Source: Agrococcus baldri
GTDB lineage: Bacteria; Actinomycetota; Actinomycetes; Actinomycetales; Microbacteriaceae
NCBI GenBank assembly: GCA_007988785.1
Contig: BJUU01000006.1
Coordinates: 57,616-121,615, forward strand
Reading direction: 5' to 3'
DNA length: 64,000 bases
Position numbers and translations under genes: made by a program. This document shows, piece by piece, positions 30,179 to 39,201 of this stretch. Every line of letters starts with the position of its first letter. Position 1 is the stretch's first letter. Below the pieces are notes generated by a model. It was given only the letters and a program-made list of their open reading frames with translations, was not told where the DNA came from and did no database searches.

Positions 30179-31393
30179 TCAGTCGTCGAGCACGCCCTCC
30201 GGATCCTGCACGCGCACGTCGTGCCCGTCGAGCTGCAGCCTGCGCACGCCCTCGCGCAGCATCCGCCGCCCGACGTCGTTCGCCGAGGAGACGCGCGCGA
30301 GGTCGACGACCACGGGGCGGCCGTCCTCCGGCACCCGCTCCAGCTCGCGCAGCGCGACCTCGGCCGCCGCGAAGTGCATCGTGCCCTGCAGGGTGATCTC
30401 GCGCATCCCATCGTCGTCGCCGTCAGGATCGACGACGCCGTAGAGCACGTGCGATGCGACCTCGGGCGCCTGCATCAGGTGCAGGCCCATGTCCCTCGAG
30501 AGCCGCTCGCAGGCGCGCACGCCGCGCACGCTGTTGCCGAAGCCGTCGAGCCGCGGCGAGAAGACGCCGATGCCGACCTGGCCAGGCAGCGCGCCCAGCA
30601 CGCCGCCCGAGACGCCGCTCTTGGCGGGGATGCCGACGTTGCTCATCCAGTCGCCGGCCGCGTCGTACATGCCGCAGGTGGCCATCACGCTCAGCACCTG
30701 CCGGCACACCCAGGCGGGCACCACCTGCTCGCCGGTCACCGGGTTGCGGCCGCTCGAGGCGAGCGTCATCGCCATCACCGCGAGGTCGCGCACGTCCACG
30801 AGCACCGAGCACTGCCGCGTGTAGCCGTCGACGGCGGCGCGCGGCGCATCCTGCAGCTTGCCCTGCGCGCGCACCATGTAGGCGAGCGCCATGTTGCGGT
30901 CGGCGCTCTCCCGCTCGGAGGCGTAGACCGCCTCGTCGACCTCGAGCTCGCGGCCCGCGAAGGCCGACAGCCCCGCGATCACGCGCGCCGTGCTCTCCTC
31001 GGCGGTCGCCTCGGCGTCCCCCACCAGCGCGTGCGTCGTGATGGCGCCGATGTTGATCATCGGGTTGCGCGGCCGCCCTTCGCGGTCGATCGAGATCTCG
31101 TTGAAGGCGTCGCCGGACGGCTCGACGCTCACGTGCTCGAGCACCTCGTCGAGCCCGCGGTCGGCGAGCGCGAGCGCGTAGGCGAAGGGCTTCGACAGCG
31201 ACTGGATCGTGAAGCGGTGCTCGGCGTCGCCCACGGCGTAGACGGTGCCGTCGATGGTGCACAGCGCGATCGCCAGGCGGTCGGGGTCGGCGGCGGCCAG
31301 CTCGGGGATGTAGCTCGCGAGCTCGCCCTCGTCGCCGCCGGCGATGCACGTCTCGCGCACCTCGTCGAGGTAGTCGGGCACAGGTGACCGCAT
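30179..31393 (-). CDS. glsA: Glutaminase A with C-terminal STAS domain
   Basis: Serine-dependent glutaminase (glutamine to glutamate and ammonia) of 404 residues. The catalytic Ser-x-x-Lys is in FTIQSLSKPFAYAL near residues 63-66, with NPMINIGAI, ESADRNMALAYMV and SGVSGGVLGALPGQVGIGVFSP as family motifs. Residues about 310-404 form a STAS domain (MREITLQGTMHFAAAEVAL, VVVDLARVSSANDVGRRML) that may sense nucleotides or bind partners. There is no ribosome site; TACGCT at 31405-31400 (minus) lies 6 bp before the ATG, indicating a leaderless transcript. Confidence 0.92.
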   Translation of the reverse strand: MRSPVPDYLDEVRETCIAGGDEGELASYIPELAAADPDRLAIALCTIDGTVYAVGDAEHRFTIQSLSKPFAYALALADRGLDEVLEHVSVEPSGDAFNEISIDREGRPRNPMINIGAITTHALVGDAEATAEESTARVIAGLSAFAGRELEVDEAVYASERESADRNMALAYMVRAQGKLQDAPRAAVDGYTRQCSVLVDVRDLAVMAMTLASSGRNPVTGEQVVPAWVCRQVLSVMATCGMYDAAGDWMSNVGIPAKSGVSGGVLGALPGQVGIGVFSPRLDGFGNSVRGVRACERLSRDMGLHLMQAPEVASHVLYGVVDPDGDDDGMREITLQGTMHFAAAEVALRELERVPEDGRPVVVDLARVSSANDVGRRMLREGVRRLQLDGHDVRVQDPEGVLDD

Positions 31394-31471
31394 GGCTCGA
31401 GCGTATCCGGGCGCCGCTGGGCGCCCGCGGCGGTCAGCGCGGCGTCGCCGGCGCATGGTTCGATCGGATGC

Positions 31472-32557
31472 GTGGAGGCACGCACGCAGGACGGCGCACG
31501 GGGCGAGGCGGCCCGGCGCGAGTCGCAGGCGACCCTCGCGGCGTGGGTGTGCTTCGCGGCCGGGCTGGCCCTCGGGCTCGTCGCGCTCGCCGGCGACGCC
31601 CGGCCGATCTCCGGCGACCTCGGCCAGCCGACGGTGGCGCAGCCCGCCGCAGGCATCGCCGCGCTGATCGCCGCGGCCGCCTTCGCGCTCAGCACGCTGC
31701 TGCACCGCCGTCACGAGACGTCGCCCATGCCGCGCTGGCAGCGCGTCGTCTCGCACGTGTCGAGCGTGGCGCTCACGCTCGCGTTCGCGGGCGTCTCGGC
31801 GATGGCGGTACTCGCCGGCGGCGAGATCCTCGCGCTCGGGCTGCAGGGCTTCGAGGTGCCGGCGATCGGCGGCGCCCTGCTGACGGCGATCGCGAGCGCC
31901 GCGAGCGGCTGGCTGGCGTTCCAGGCCGGCATCGAGCTGCGCACCCGCGACCTCGCGACGCTGCTGTTCGCCTACCTGACGATCGGCACCGTCTTCGCCA
32001 TGATCACCGCCGCCGACCCGCGCTGGTGGGAGCAGCACTTCTCCGAGCTCGGCTCGGGCGACGGCGCCTGGGCGTTCAACGGCACGCTGGTGGTCGCCGG
32101 GCTGCTCGTGGCGACGATCGGCTCGTACGTCGGCCGCGACCTGCACCGCTGGCTCGGCGACGATCGGCTGCGCAGCATCGGCGCCGTGGTCGCGCTGTTC
32201 GCCCTCACCGGACTGTCGCTCGCTGCCGTCGGCCTCTTCCCGCTCAGCGACGGCAGGCTGCTGCACAACCTCGCGGCCTTCGGCACCCTCGGCCTGTTCG
32301 CCGTCACCGCGGCCGTCGTCACGCTCGTGATGCCCGGACCGCCGCGCGCGATGCTGCTCACCTCGATCGGCGCGGGCGTCGCGATGGCGGTCGCGCTGCT
32401 GCTGTGGCGGCCCGGCGAGGTGTACTCCACCGCCGGGCTCGAGGCGATCGCGGTCGGCGTCATCTTCGTCTGGATGACGACGCTCGTGCGCACCCTGGCC
32501 GCGTGCGCGCCCAGCGCATCCCGCCCCTCCGCCCGACCCTCGCTGGTGCGCCGATGA
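31472..32557 (+). CDS. DUF998 family membrane protein (first of a pair)
   Basis: Integral membrane protein of 361 residues with about nine hydrophobic spans and a DUF998-like layout. The segment DPRWWEQHFSELG followed by AFNGTLVVAGLLVATIGSYV is shared with its downstream neighbour, so the two arose by duplication. GTG 31472 is the likely start (GGATGC upstream is poor, so the start is uncertain). The last codons overlap the next ATG (ATGA). Confidence 0.78.
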   Translation: MEARTQDGARGEAARRESQATLAAWVCFAAGLALGLVALAGDARPISGDLGQPTVAQPAAGIAALIAAAAFALSTLLHRRHETSPMPRWQRVVSHVSSVALTLAFAGVSAMAVLAGGEILALGLQGFEVPAIGGALLTAIASAASGWLAFQAGIELRTRDLATLLFAYLTIGTVFAMITAADPRWWEQHFSELGSGDGAWAFNGTLVVAGLLVATIGSYVGRDLHRWLGDDRLRSIGAVVALFALTGLSLAAVGLFPLSDGRLLHNLAAFGTLGLFAVTAAVVTLVMPGPPRAMLLTSIGAGVAMAVALLLWRPGEVYSTAGLEAIAVGVIFVWMTTLVRTLAACAPSASRPSARPSLVRR

Positions 32558-33678
32558 CCGACGAGCGCCCGACGGGCACCCGCGCCAGGCTCGAGCTGCA
32601 CGCCGTCGTCGCGGCCGGCGTGGCGGGCGCCGCCGCGTTCGGCGTCGCGCTCCTGCTGCTGCACGGCGGCACGCATCCCATCGGCGGGGACGGCTCGGTC
32701 GCCCGCGTCGCCGCGTTCACCACCGGCGCCGCCGCCGCCGTCTCGTTCACGGTCGCGCACCTGCGCTCCGACGCCCCGCTGCCCGCGCTCAGCAGGCACC
32801 TGCAGGCCACGCTGCGGGTGACGGCGACCCTCGCGATCGCCCTCGTGACCTTCGGCCTCGGCTACCTCGCGGCGACCTCGGCCGGCGAGATCTTCCAGGC
32901 CGGCTTCGTCGGGCTCGAGCTCGATGCGTTCGGCGGCGCGCTCGCGTGCGCGATCGCGAGCGGCGCGGCCGCCTACCTCGCGCATCCGCTCGGCGACGAC
33001 GTCTCGACCGCCTCGCTCGGGGTGCTCGTGCCCACCTTCCTGGTGGTGGGCGTGCTCTTCTCGATGCTCACCGCATCCGACCCCGACTGGTGGCAGCTGC
33101 ACTTCTCCGAGCTCGGCGCCGGCGGCGGCATCTCGGGCTTCGCGTTCAACATGACCCTCGTGCTCTCGGGCCTGCTGGTGGCCACCATGGGCACCTACGT
33201 GCGCGCCGACCTCGCCCGCGCGACCGGGCAGCAGGGCCACGGGGCGCGCGGCGTCGGCCTGCTGCTGGCCGCGATCGGCGGGTGCATGGTGCTCACGGGC
33301 CTCGTGCGGGTGGATGTCGCCGAGTGGCTGCACATCGGGTTCGCCTCCGGCATGGTCGTCGTCTTCGCCGCGCTCTGCGTCGGCCTGCCCTGGCTCGCGC
33401 CGCGGCTGCCGCGCGCGATCCACCTGGTGTCGATCGCGATGGTGGTCGGCACCCTCGTCGCGCTCGTGCTGTGGGTGCCGGTGGGATACTACAACTTCAC
33501 CGGCTTCGAGTTCGCCGCCTGCGGCCTGATCTTCGTCTGGCTGAGCGTGTTCGTGCGCGGCGTGGTCGCCGCGACGGCCGACCGGGCGGATGCGGCGGCC
33601 GGGCATGCGGACACGGCCGGCCCGGCAGGTGCGCCGGGGTCGACATCCGGGGCCGGAGACGGCAAGGTGGTCGCATGA
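32554..33678 (+). CDS. DUF998 family membrane protein (second of a pair)
   Basis: Integral membrane protein of 374 residues, paralogue of the upstream gene: DPDWWQLHFSELGAG and AFNMTLVLSGLLVATMGTYV align with it. About nine spans, then a disordered Ala/Gly/Asp tail. The role is unknown; the tandem arrangement suggests a heteromer. ATG overlaps the preceding stop and its own stop overlaps the DUF5302 start. Confidence 0.8.
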   Translation: MTDERPTGTRARLELHAVVAAGVAGAAAFGVALLLLHGGTHPIGGDGSVARVAAFTTGAAAAVSFTVAHLRSDAPLPALSRHLQATLRVTATLAIALVTFGLGYLAATSAGEIFQAGFVGLELDAFGGALACAIASGAAAYLAHPLGDDVSTASLGVLVPTFLVVGVLFSMLTASDPDWWQLHFSELGAGGGISGFAFNMTLVLSGLLVATMGTYVRADLARATGQQGHGARGVGLLLAAIGGCMVLTGLVRVDVAEWLHIGFASGMVVVFAALCVGLPWLAPRLPRAIHLVSIAMVVGTLVALVLWVPVGYYNFTGFEFAACGLIFVWLSVFVRGVVAATADRADAAAGHADTAGPAGAPGSTSGAGDGKVVA

Positions 33679-33896
33679 CGAGTCACGATGCCGAGCCGGA
33701 CGAGGTCGACACCCCTCCGGACACCCCTGAAGGCAGCGAGACGCCGGAGGAGGCGCAGCGGCGCAAGTTCCGCGAGGCGCTGGAGAAGAAGAAGCAGGGC
33801 CACCACGGCCAGGGCATGGCCGACAAGGGCGGCGTGCAGGGCGCCCACACGAGCCCCGCCGTGCAGAAGCGGGTGCACCGCCGCAAGAGCGGCTGA
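33675..33896 (+). CDS. DUF5302 family small protein
   Basis: Small charged protein of 73 residues. An acidic N-terminal half is followed by RRKFREALEKKKQGHHGQGM and a basic end (KRVHRRKSG), the pattern of DUF5302, a family of short actinobacterial proteins of unknown function. It overlaps the upstream membrane-protein gene by 4 bp and closes the three-gene operon. Confidence 0.85.
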   Translation: MTSHDAEPDEVDTPPDTPEGSETPEEAQRRKFREALEKKKQGHHGQGMADKGGVQGAHTSPAVQKRVHRRKSG

Positions 33897-33959
33897 GGCC
33901 GCTCGCACGCGCCGGTCGAGAGGCAGCTCCCGCGTAGCGGAGCCAGCGCAGCCGTGCTG

Positions 33960-34032
33960 AATTGAGGACGCGGCTCGGGAAAGCGGGCGATCCGTCCTCA
34001 TCCGGGCGCGGATCGCCGATCCGTCCTCGATT
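33960..34032. terminator. Inverted-repeat region after DUF5302 gene
   Basis: AATTGAGGACG at 33960-33970 pairs with CGTCCTCGATT at 34022-34032 (10 of 11). Inside, GGCGATCC and GGATCGCC also pair and GATCCGTCCTC occurs twice. It lies in the 184 bp between convergent genes and may end transcription. Confidence 0.5.
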
Positions 34033-34080
34033 CGCGACGCCCGCCGCGCGCTCGCACGCGGTGCGGTACCGCGGCCGCGG

Positions 34081-34812
34081 TCAGCCCGCGGTGGCGAGGT
34101 AGGCGAGCTGCGCCGCCATCGAGGCCTCTGCCGCCGGCCGCAGCCGTTCGTCGACGTCGGCGTACACGCGGTCGGTGACCGCCGCGAGGCTCGCGTCGGC
34201 GGCGCTCGTGCCCAGCTGCTGCAGCGCGGCGCGCACCTCGTCGAGCCGCTCCTTGCGGTGCGCGCGGTAGTCGCGGGCAGCCTCGGCGATCGAGGGCCGC
34301 GGCTCGCCGTGCCCCGGCAGCACCTCGAGGTCGCCGAGCGCCTCGAGCTTGTCGAGCGTCGCGAGGAACGCGCCGACCGAGCCGTCGGGATGCATGATCA
34401 CGGTCGATCCGCGGCCGAGGATCGTGTCGCCCGTCAGCACCGCCTGCCCCGGCACGACGATGCTGACCGAGTCGGAGGTGTGGCCGGGCGTCGCGAGGAT
34501 CTGCAGCTCGACGTCGTCGACCGGGATCCACTCGCCGTCGACGAGCGGCTCGCCGCCGTAGCACTGGTCGGGATCCAGCGCGCGCAGCTCGGCGCCCACC
34601 GAGCGCGCGAGCTCGGCGGCGCCCTCGGTGTGGTCGCTGTGCCGGTGCGTGACCAGCACGAGCCGTGGCCGCAGCTCGACCAGCCGCTCGATGTGCTCGA
34701 CGTCGGCAGGCCCCGGATCGACCACGATCTGCCCGCCGAGCACGTAGGTGTTCGTGCCGTCGAGTGTCATGGGGCCCGGGTTGGGCGCGAGGATGCGCTG
34801 GATGTCGACCAT
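34081..34812 (-). CDS. MBL fold metallo-hydrolase
   Basis: Metallo-beta-lactamase-fold hydrolase of 243 residues. Zinc ligands are in VTHRHSDHTEGA (HxHxDH), ATPGHTSDS, TGDTILG and PGHGEP. The overall pattern, with an N-terminal NPGPMTLDGTNTYVLG, resembles LACTB2-like and glyoxalase II-type proteins, including ribonuclease-like enzymes, so the substrate is open. No ribosome site; TAGGGT lies 7 bp before the ATG (34825-34820, minus), consistent with leaderless transcription. Confidence 0.88.
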   Translation of the reverse strand: MVDIQRILAPNPGPMTLDGTNTYVLGGQIVVDPGPADVEHIERLVELRPRLVLVTHRHSDHTEGAAELARSVGAELRALDPDQCYGGEPLVDGEWIPVDDVELQILATPGHTSDSVSIVVPGQAVLTGDTILGRGSTVIMHPDGSVGAFLATLDKLEALGDLEVLPGHGEPRPSIAEAARDYRAHRKERLDEVRAALQQLGTSAADASLAAVTDRVYADVDERLRPAAEASMAAQLAYLATAG

Positions 34813-34926
34813 GCCCCCGACCCTACGTTCTGCCGGTGGACGCCGTGCGCGCGGATGCGCCGGCCGGATGCGCCGGGGCGCGTGTGCTGCGCGAGCGCGT
34901 GGGCGGTGCGTGGTGCCATAGATGGC

Positions 34927-36399
34927 ATGGACCCGCTCATCGTCATCATCGCCCTCGTCGCCGTGCTGCTCGCCGGCACGCTCGGCGCCGTGCTCGGCGT
35001 GCGCGTCGGCCGGGCCCGCGCGGCGAGCGATCAGGCGGCGAGCGCCGGCGAGCTGCAGGGCGTGCGAGCCCGGCTCGAGCTCGTGGAGGGCGAGCGGGAG
35101 CGCGAGCGAGACATCGCCGAGCGCCGCCACGCGGCGCAGCTCGAGGAGGTGCGCGCCGACGCGCAGCGGCGCATCGCCGACGAGCGCGAGCGGGGCCGCG
35201 AGGCGATCGCCGAGCTGCAGGCCGATGCGCAGCGGCGCGCCGACGAGTTCGCGAAGCTCTCCAGCGCGGCGCTGGAGCGCAACTCGGCGGTCTTCCTCGA
35301 GCAGGCGGAGGAGCGGCTGCGCCGCTCGCAGACCGAGGGCGCCGCAGAGCTCGCGAAGCGCGAGGCGGCGGTCAAGCAGCTGGTCGAGCCGCTGTCGCTC
35401 TCGCTCGAGGGCGTGCGCAGCGAGGTGACGGCGGCCGAGAAGGCGCGCGCCGAGGCGAACGCGGCGCTCGCCGAGCAGCTGCAGGCGATGCGCTCGTCGA
35501 GCGAGCAGCTCTCGGTCGAGACGCGGCAGCTCGTCAACGCGCTGCGCGCCCCGCAGGTGCGCGGGCGCTGGGGCGAGCTGCAGCTGCGCCGGGTCGTCGA
35601 GGCGGCGGGCATGGTCGAGCACGTCGACTTCACCGAGCAGGCGCACCACGCGACCGACGAGGGCGCGCTGCGGCCCGACCTGCTCGTGCACCTGGCGGGC
35701 GAGAAGCAGATCATCGTCGACGCGAAGGTCGCCTTCAACGGCTACCTGGAGGCGATGGAGGCGCGCGACGACGCGACGCGCGACAAGCGGCTCGACGCGC
35801 ACGCGCGCCACCTGCGCGACCACATCGACCAGCTGGGCTCGAAGGCCTACTGGGAGGCGGTGCCGGGCACGCCCGAGTTCGTCGTCATGTTCGTGCCGGC
35901 CGAGCCCTTCCTCAACGCGGCGCTCGAGCGCGACCCGACGCTGTTCGAGCGGGCCTTCGAGCGCAACGTCGTGCTCGCGACGCCCGCGACGCTCGTCGCG
36001 CTGCTGCGCACGGTGGGCTACACCTGGCGGCAGGAGCAGCTGGCCGGCGAGGCGATGCAGGTGCTCGAGGTCGGCCGCGAGCTGCACAAGCGGCTCGGCA
36101 CGATGGGCTCGCACCTGACGAAGCTCGGCAGCAGCCTCAACCGCACGGTCGAGGCGTACAACGCGTTCAACGCATCCCTCGACCGCAACGTCGTGACGCA
36201 GGCGCGGCGCTTCTCGAGCCTGCAGGGCCTCGAGCCCTCGCTCGAGCACGCGCCCCCGCTCGAGGTGCTCGCGGTGCCGGCGCAGAAGCCCGATGTGCAC
36301 GCGGCAGAGCCGCAGGAGCTCGAAGCGCACGCCGACGCCGAGATCCGCAGACTGGCGGGCGAAGAAGCGCGGCATGAGGACGACTCGGCGATAGCGTGA
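34927..36399 (+). CDS. rmuC: DNA recombination protein RmuC
   Basis: Membrane-anchored nuclease-like protein of 490 residues, thought to limit genome rearrangements. A single N-terminal span (VIIALVAVLLAGTLGAVLGV, residues about 6-25) is followed by a long coiled coil (residues 35-210) and the RmuC catalytic core: RGRWGELQLRRVVEAAGM, RPDLLVHLAGEKQIIVDAKV with the PD-(D/E)xK pattern, and EFVVMFVPAEPFL. The C-terminal tail is acidic. It is followed by the NUDIX gene after 4 bp. Confidence 0.93.
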   Translation: MDPLIVIIALVAVLLAGTLGAVLGVRVGRARAASDQAASAGELQGVRARLELVEGERERERDIAERRHAAQLEEVRADAQRRIADERERGREAIAELQADAQRRADEFAKLSSAALERNSAVFLEQAEERLRRSQTEGAAELAKREAAVKQLVEPLSLSLEGVRSEVTAAEKARAEANAALAEQLQAMRSSSEQLSVETRQLVNALRAPQVRGRWGELQLRRVVEAAGMVEHVDFTEQAHHATDEGALRPDLLVHLAGEKQIIVDAKVAFNGYLEAMEARDDATRDKRLDAHARHLRDHIDQLGSKAYWEAVPGTPEFVVMFVPAEPFLNAALERDPTLFERAFERNVVLATPATLVALLRTVGYTWRQEQLAGEAMQVLEVGRELHKRLGTMGSHLTKLGSSLNRTVEAYNAFNASLDRNVVTQARRFSSLQGLEPSLEHAPPLEVLAVPAQKPDVHAAEPQELEAHADAEIRRLAGEEARHEDDSAIA

Positions 36400-36403
36400 C
36401 AGC

Positions 36404-37063
36404 GTGACAGAGATCCGCACCGCCGCGACCCTCGTGCTGCTGCGCGACGGCAGCGGCGCCATCGAGGTGCTGCTGCTGCAGCGGCCCGACCGCGGCAACT
36501 TCGCCGGCGGCTGGGTCTTCCCCGGCGGCAAGGTCGAGCCGGTCGACCGGGCCGGCGGCGAATCGGTCGAGGCAGAGGAGGCCACCGCGCGCAACGCGGC
36601 GACGCGCGAGACCGCCGAGGAGACCGGCCTGACCGTCGAGCCCGGCGCCCTCGTGCCGCTGTCGCAGTGGTCGCCGCCGCGCGATCTGCCGGTGCAGTTC
36701 CACACCTGGTTCTTCGTCGCCGAGGCCCCTGAGGGCGAGATCGTGATGCAGCCCTCCGAGGTCGTCGACGCCGCGTGGATCAGGCCGGCGGATGCGCTCA
36801 AGCGGCACGGTGCGGGCGAGCTGCGGCTGTTCCCGCCCACGTGGGTGACGCTCGACGCGCTCATGGCCCACCCGACCGTCGACGCCGCGCTGCAGGCCAT
36901 CGGCCAGCGCGAGCTGCAGCGCTACGTCACGCGGCAGGATCCGCAGCGCGGCCTCGCCATGTGGGACGGCGACGAGGGCTACGACGGCGCGGCCGACACC
37001 GAGGACGGCCCGCGCCACCGGCTGCACGTCGGCTCGCTCCCCTGGCGCTTCGAGCACCGCTGA
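36404..37063 (+). CDS. NUDIX hydrolase
   Basis: Pyrophosphohydrolase of 219 residues. The NUDIX box is split: GGKVEPVDRAGG with a short insert, then AATRETAEETGLTVEPG, giving the REx2EE core. The length and the C-terminal helical extension resemble CoA-type or NUDT19-like members. GTG 36404 is 4 bp after rmuC; AGCGTGAC is duplicated across the junction and TAGCGT lies 6 bp before the GTG, so the gene may also start its own leaderless transcript. Confidence 0.85.
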   Translation: MTEIRTAATLVLLRDGSGAIEVLLLQRPDRGNFAGGWVFPGGKVEPVDRAGGESVEAEEATARNAATRETAEETGLTVEPGALVPLSQWSPPRDLPVQFHTWFFVAEAPEGEIVMQPSEVVDAAWIRPADALKRHGAGELRLFPPTWVTLDALMAHPTVDAALQAIGQRELQRYVTRQDPQRGLAMWDGDEGYDGAADTEDGPRHRLHVGSLPWRFEHR

Positions 37064-37070
37064 GTCCGGA

Positions 37071-37099
37071 GGGCGCAACCGCGGAGCGGCGTTGCGCCC
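37071..37099. terminator. Terminator between NUDIX and EamA genes
   Basis: GGGCGCAAC at 37071-37079 pairs with GTTGCGCCC at 37091-37099, a 9-bp perfect stem with an 11-nt loop between convergent genes. Confidence 0.65.
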
Positions 37100-37106
37100 G
37101 AAGGGC

Positions 37107-38054
37107 TCAAGGTCGCCCTTCGTCCCGCTCAGGAACCGGAGCGCGCGCCGCAGGCGCACGCGTCCCGAGACCCGGCGCTCGCCGCCTTCGAGCGGTCGTC
37201 TGCCCGATGGTGATGCCCGCCAGCACCACGGCGATGCCGAGCCACTGCCAGGGCGTCAGCAGCTCGCCGCCCAGCAGCACGCCGAGCAGCACGCCGGTGA
37301 CGGGGTTCAGCAGGCCCAGCAGGCCGACCTGGCCGGCGGTGAGGTGCCGCAGGGCACCGAACCAGCAGACGAAGGCGAGCGCCGTCGGGATGATGGCGAT
37401 GTACGCGTAGCCGAGCACCGCGGGCAGCGGCAGCGCGCTCGGCACCCCCTCGAGCACGAGCGCGAACGGCACCAGCAGCAGGCCGCCGGCCGTCAGCTGC
37501 CACGACGACGAGGCGATCGAGTCGACCTGCCCGCTCCAGCGCTTCGCCAGCACCGAGCCGAGCGCGTACATGGCCATGCCGCTGACCGAGGCGGCCACGC
37601 CCCAGGCGTCGATCGCGCCGACCGACGCGGCCATCAGCAGCACGACGCCCAGCAGGCCCATGGCCGCGCCCAGCAGGCGCCGCACGGTCGGCCGCTCGGC
37701 GACCAGTCCCCAGGCGATGAGCATCATCGCGATCGGCGACAGGCTCATGAGCATCGCCGCGATCGAGGTGGGCAGCAGCTTCGCCGCGACGTAGACGAGC
37801 ACGAAGAAGGCGCTGCAGTTCAGCACGCCGAGCACCACCGAGCGCCACCACCAGGCGCCGCGCGGCAGCCGGCGCCGCACGGCGAGCAGCAGCAGCCCGG
37901 CGGGCAGCGCCCGCAGCGCCGCTGAGGTCAGCGGCTCCTCGGCGGGCAGCCAGTGCAGGGTGACGAAGTAGACCGAGCCCCAGGAGATGGGCGCGAGCGC
38001 GCCCAGCAGGATCCAGCGCAGACCGCCGACGGCCCGGTTCGCGTTCGTTTCCAT
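37107..38054 (-). CDS. EamA family (DMT) transporter
   Basis: Ten-span drug/metabolite transporter of 315 residues with two EamA repeats (about residues 14-140 and 155-285): ISWGSVYFVTLHWLP, LVYVAAKLLPTSIAAMLMSLSPI and AFVCWFGALRHLTAGQVGLLGLLNPVTGV. It probably exports metabolites or amino acids. ATG 38054 is chosen (ATG 38063 also possible); both sit in a palindrome. The last residues are encoded by a degenerate REP-like stretch (GCCCTTCG...CTCAGGAACCG). The divergent MarR gene is the likely regulator. Confidence 0.88.
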   Translation of the reverse strand: METNANRAVGGLRWILLGALAPISWGSVYFVTLHWLPAEEPLTSAALRALPAGLLLLAVRRRLPRGAWWWRSVVLGVLNCSAFFVLVYVAAKLLPTSIAAMLMSLSPIAMMLIAWGLVAERPTVRRLLGAAMGLLGVVLLMAASVGAIDAWGVAASVSGMAMYALGSVLAKRWSGQVDSIASSSWQLTAGGLLLVPFALVLEGVPSALPLPAVLGYAYIAIIPTALAFVCWFGALRHLTAGQVGLLGLLNPVTGVLLGVLLGGELLTPWQWLGIAVVLAGITIGQTTARRRRAPGLGTRAPAARAPVPERDEGRP

Positions 38055-38060
38055 GGAAAC
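38047..38060. promoter_or_regulatory. Palindrome in EamA/MarR divergent region
   Basis: GTTTCCATGGAAAC is a 14-bp perfect palindrome containing the EamA start codon. A second GAAAC/GTTTC pair follows to 38072. It is 34 bp before the MarR start and is a plausible operator for it. Confidence 0.6.
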
Positions 38061-38093
38061 CATTCTAGTTTCTGCCTCAACTACACTGCAAGC

Positions 38094-38603
38094 ATGGCAT
38101 CCGACGTCGTCGCGACCATCGTCGAGCAGTGGCGCTCCGAGCGACCCGACCTCGACCCATCCCCCATCGGCGTCATCGGGCGGCTCAGCCGGGTCTCGCA
38201 GCACGTCACCGCCGATCTCGTCTCGCTCTACCGGCGGTTCGACCTGAGCGAGGGCGAGTTCGACGTGCTCGCGACGCTGCGGCGCGTCGGCGCCCCGCAC
38301 GCCCTCGCCCCCTCGGCGCTCGTCGGCCTCACGATGGTGACGAAGGGTGCGGTCTCGAAGCGGCTCGACACCCTCGAGGCGAAGGGCCTCATCGCCCGCG
38401 AGGCGGCGGCGCACGACGGCCGCGGCCGCATCGTGCGCCTGACGGACGCGGGGCTCGCGCTCATCGACGAGGCGGTCGCCGCGCACCTGCAGAACGAGCG
38501 CCGCATCCTCGACGCGCTCCCCGCACGCGACCGCGCCGAGCTCGAGCGCATCCTCACCGCCTGGGCCCGGCACTACGAGAGCGCGCATCCGGCCGCTCCT
38601 TAG
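38094..38603 (+). CDS. MarR family regulator (EamA-linked)
   Basis: Winged-helix regulator of 169 residues. The DNA-binding part reads EFDVLATLRRVG, ALVGLTMVTKGAVSKRLDTLEAKGLIAR and GRIVRLTDAGL (residues about 55-125). Divergent from the EamA transporter with a palindrome between them, so it probably represses the exporter until it binds a ligand. It is not closely similar to the two other MarR proteins further along. Its stop is 37 bp before the next gene. Confidence 0.88.
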   Translation: MASDVVATIVEQWRSERPDLDPSPIGVIGRLSRVSQHVTADLVSLYRRFDLSEGEFDVLATLRRVGAPHALAPSALVGLTMVTKGAVSKRLDTLEAKGLIAREAAAHDGRGRIVRLTDAGLALIDEAVAAHLQNERRILDALPARDRAELERILTAWARHYESAHPAAP

Positions 38604-38609
38604 CCGAGG

Positions 38610-38634
38610 CAACTATGAGCCGCTCGGGTACCAT
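38610..38634 (+). promoter_or_regulatory. CrtR-like half operator and leaderless -10 of the second MarR gene
   Basis: CAACTATGAGCCG at 38610-38622 keeps the left half and centre of the operator found before crtR (47581). TACCAT at 38629-38634 lies 6 bp before ATG 38641, the same spacing as at crtR. Confidence 0.6.
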
Positions 38635-38640
38635 CGGCAC

Positions 38641-39201
38641 ATGACCGGCAGCGACCCCGACACCGACGGACGGGCCATGCTCGACCCGCGGCGACTGGTC
38701 GCATCCGCCCCCCTCGTCGAGCAGCAGGGGATGGCCGACGCGGAGGTCGAGGAGATCATCGACCTCTTCGCGGCGCTGCGACGCTGGCAGCGCACCTCGG
38801 CGGCCCACAGCGAGGCGAGCCGGCGGTTCATGCGGCTGGGCGAGAACGACATGCGCGCGATCCGCTACGTCATGGCGGTCGGTCGCGACGGCGCGATCGT
38901 GACCTCGACCATGATCGCCGCGCACCTGGGGATCTCCGGCCCCTCGGTGACCAAGCTGCTCGACCGGCTCGAGCGCGGCGGGCATATCCGGCGCGAGGCG
39001 CACCCGACCGATCGGCGGGCGCTCTCGATCGTCGTGACCGAGAGCACCCGCGCGACGGCGAGCGCGACCGTCGGCAGCGACCACGCGCGCCGCTTCACGA
39101 TCGCGGCGTCGCTCTCGCACGAGGAGCGGCTGGCCGCGACGAAGTTCCTCAGCGCACTGGCCGACCTGCCCGTGCTCGACCACGGGGCCGAGCACTCCTA
39201 G
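38641..39201 (+). CDS. MarR family regulator, CrtR paralogue
   Basis: Winged-helix regulator of 186 residues. From residue 40 it is highly similar to the CrtR-like protein at 47613: EASRRFMRLGENDMRAIR, then SVTKLLDRLE, and ending DLPVLxHG. It lies at the opposite end of the carotenoid operon and converges on it: its TAG stop and the TspO TAG stop share one CTAG. The paralogue and partly shared operator suggest it acts on the same or a linked promoter. No ribosome site; leaderless -10 present. Confidence 0.87.
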   Translation: MTGSDPDTDGRAMLDPRRLVASAPLVEQQGMADAEVEEIIDLFAALRRWQRTSAAHSEASRRFMRLGENDMRAIRYVMAVGRDGAIVTSTMIAAHLGISGPSVTKLLDRLERGGHIRREAHPTDRRALSIVVTESTRATASATVGSDHARRFTIAASLSHEERLAATKFLSALADLPVLDHGAEHS

